DNA of 5,975 bases from an uncultured Bacteroidota bacterium (GTDB lineage: Bacteria > Bacteroidota > Bacteroidia > 2-12-FULL-35-15): the NCBI GenBank assembly GCA_903889605.1, contig CAISYK010000932.1, forward strand, positions 1 through 5,975, read 5' to 3'. This document shows, one piece after another, positions 5,914-5,975 of this stretch; the stretch's first letter is position 1; every line of letters begins with the position of its first letter. The notes beneath the pieces are model-generated. The model made no database searches. It was not told where the DNA came from and was given only the letters and a program-made list of their open reading frames with translations. Position numbers and translations under genes: made by a program.

Positions 5914-5975
5914 ATGGAAACTCATTACGTTTATATTGGTAAAGAGCTTTTAATCAAAATAAATATAATTTTAAA
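5914..5975 (+). CDS. Possible 5' end of a gene leaving the window
   Basis: An ATG at 5914 opens a frame that is still open at the window end (20 codons), starting METHYVYIGKELL. It lies three bases after the -7 element, so the transcript would be leaderless or nearly so. The opening HYVYI resembles the first strand of small GIY-YIG nucleases (typically YVYIL), but the following residues do not continue that family. A remnant, another family or a non-coding start are all possible; too little is visible to decide. Confidence 0.22.
   Translation, partial: METHYVYIGKELLIKINIIL

Larger units (their letters stand above)
5696..5953 (-). other. Long stop-free minus-strand frame without ATG
   Basis: After a TGA at 5956-5954 the minus strand stays open for 85 codons until TAG at 5698-5696, ending 17 bp before the deacylase start. 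There is no ATG in frame; a TTG near the middle (LRFVSVPLL segment) is a possible start. Part of the frame has higher GC than its surroundings. It overlaps the deacylase promoter, a 10-bp inverted repeat and an opposing promoter, so it is more likely a remnant or a conserved structured or repeat element than a gene. I recognise no protein family. Confidence 0.2.

Noticed and set aside
1..5975. CRISPR array, tRNA, rRNA, transposase or toxin-antitoxin/defence genes
   Set aside because: I saw no regularly spaced repeats, cloverleaf, rRNA sequence, DDE/serine recombinase motifs or paired small toxin-like ORFs on either strand.

Overview
This AT-rich window most likely comes from a member of the Bacteroidota. 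It encodes the Plug subunit of the type IX secretion system (T9SS), which is restricted to that phylum. Two sites match the Bacteroidota promoter -7 consensus TAnnTTTG. The genes lack Shine-Dalgarno sequences and start after A/T-rich leaders. I cannot name a genus. The mix of families suggests an environmental Flavobacteriia-, Chitinophagia- or Saprospiria-like lineage.

Layout, left to right. Positions 1-315 hold no confident gene. They contain an imperfect hairpin at the left edge, three G-rich degenerate repeats, a doubtful 47-residue plus-strand ORF and a palindromic segment just past the first real gene. Positions 316-4383 form a tight three-gene operon read leftwards. Its order is a head-GIN (DUF2807) lipoprotein-like protein, an LtaS-type membrane phosphotransferase of the alkaline phosphatase superfamily (4-nt ATGA overlap), then the T9SS Plug protein (4-nt gap). 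After a 185-bp gap with two small dyads comes a separate leftward gene (4569-5678) for a PagL-like lipid A deacylase. It has a good promoter match about 27 bp upstream. Positions 5679-5975 carry a perfect 10-bp inverted repeat, a rightward promoter candidate, the first codons of a possible gene leaving the window, and a long stop-free minus-strand frame without ATG.

All four confident genes act in the cell envelope: lipid A trimming, phospho-headgroup transfer on the outer face of the inner membrane, a surface or periplasmic beta-helix lipoprotein, and gating of the T9SS translocon. A shared role in outer-surface remodelling is plausible but inferred. No defence system, mobile element, CRISPR array, tRNA or rRNA is visible. 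The points most worth checking are the odd N-terminus of Plug with a hairpin inside it, the pairing of Plug with an LtaS-like enzyme, the pseudo-repeat in the deacylase, and the structured region at 5696-5953.
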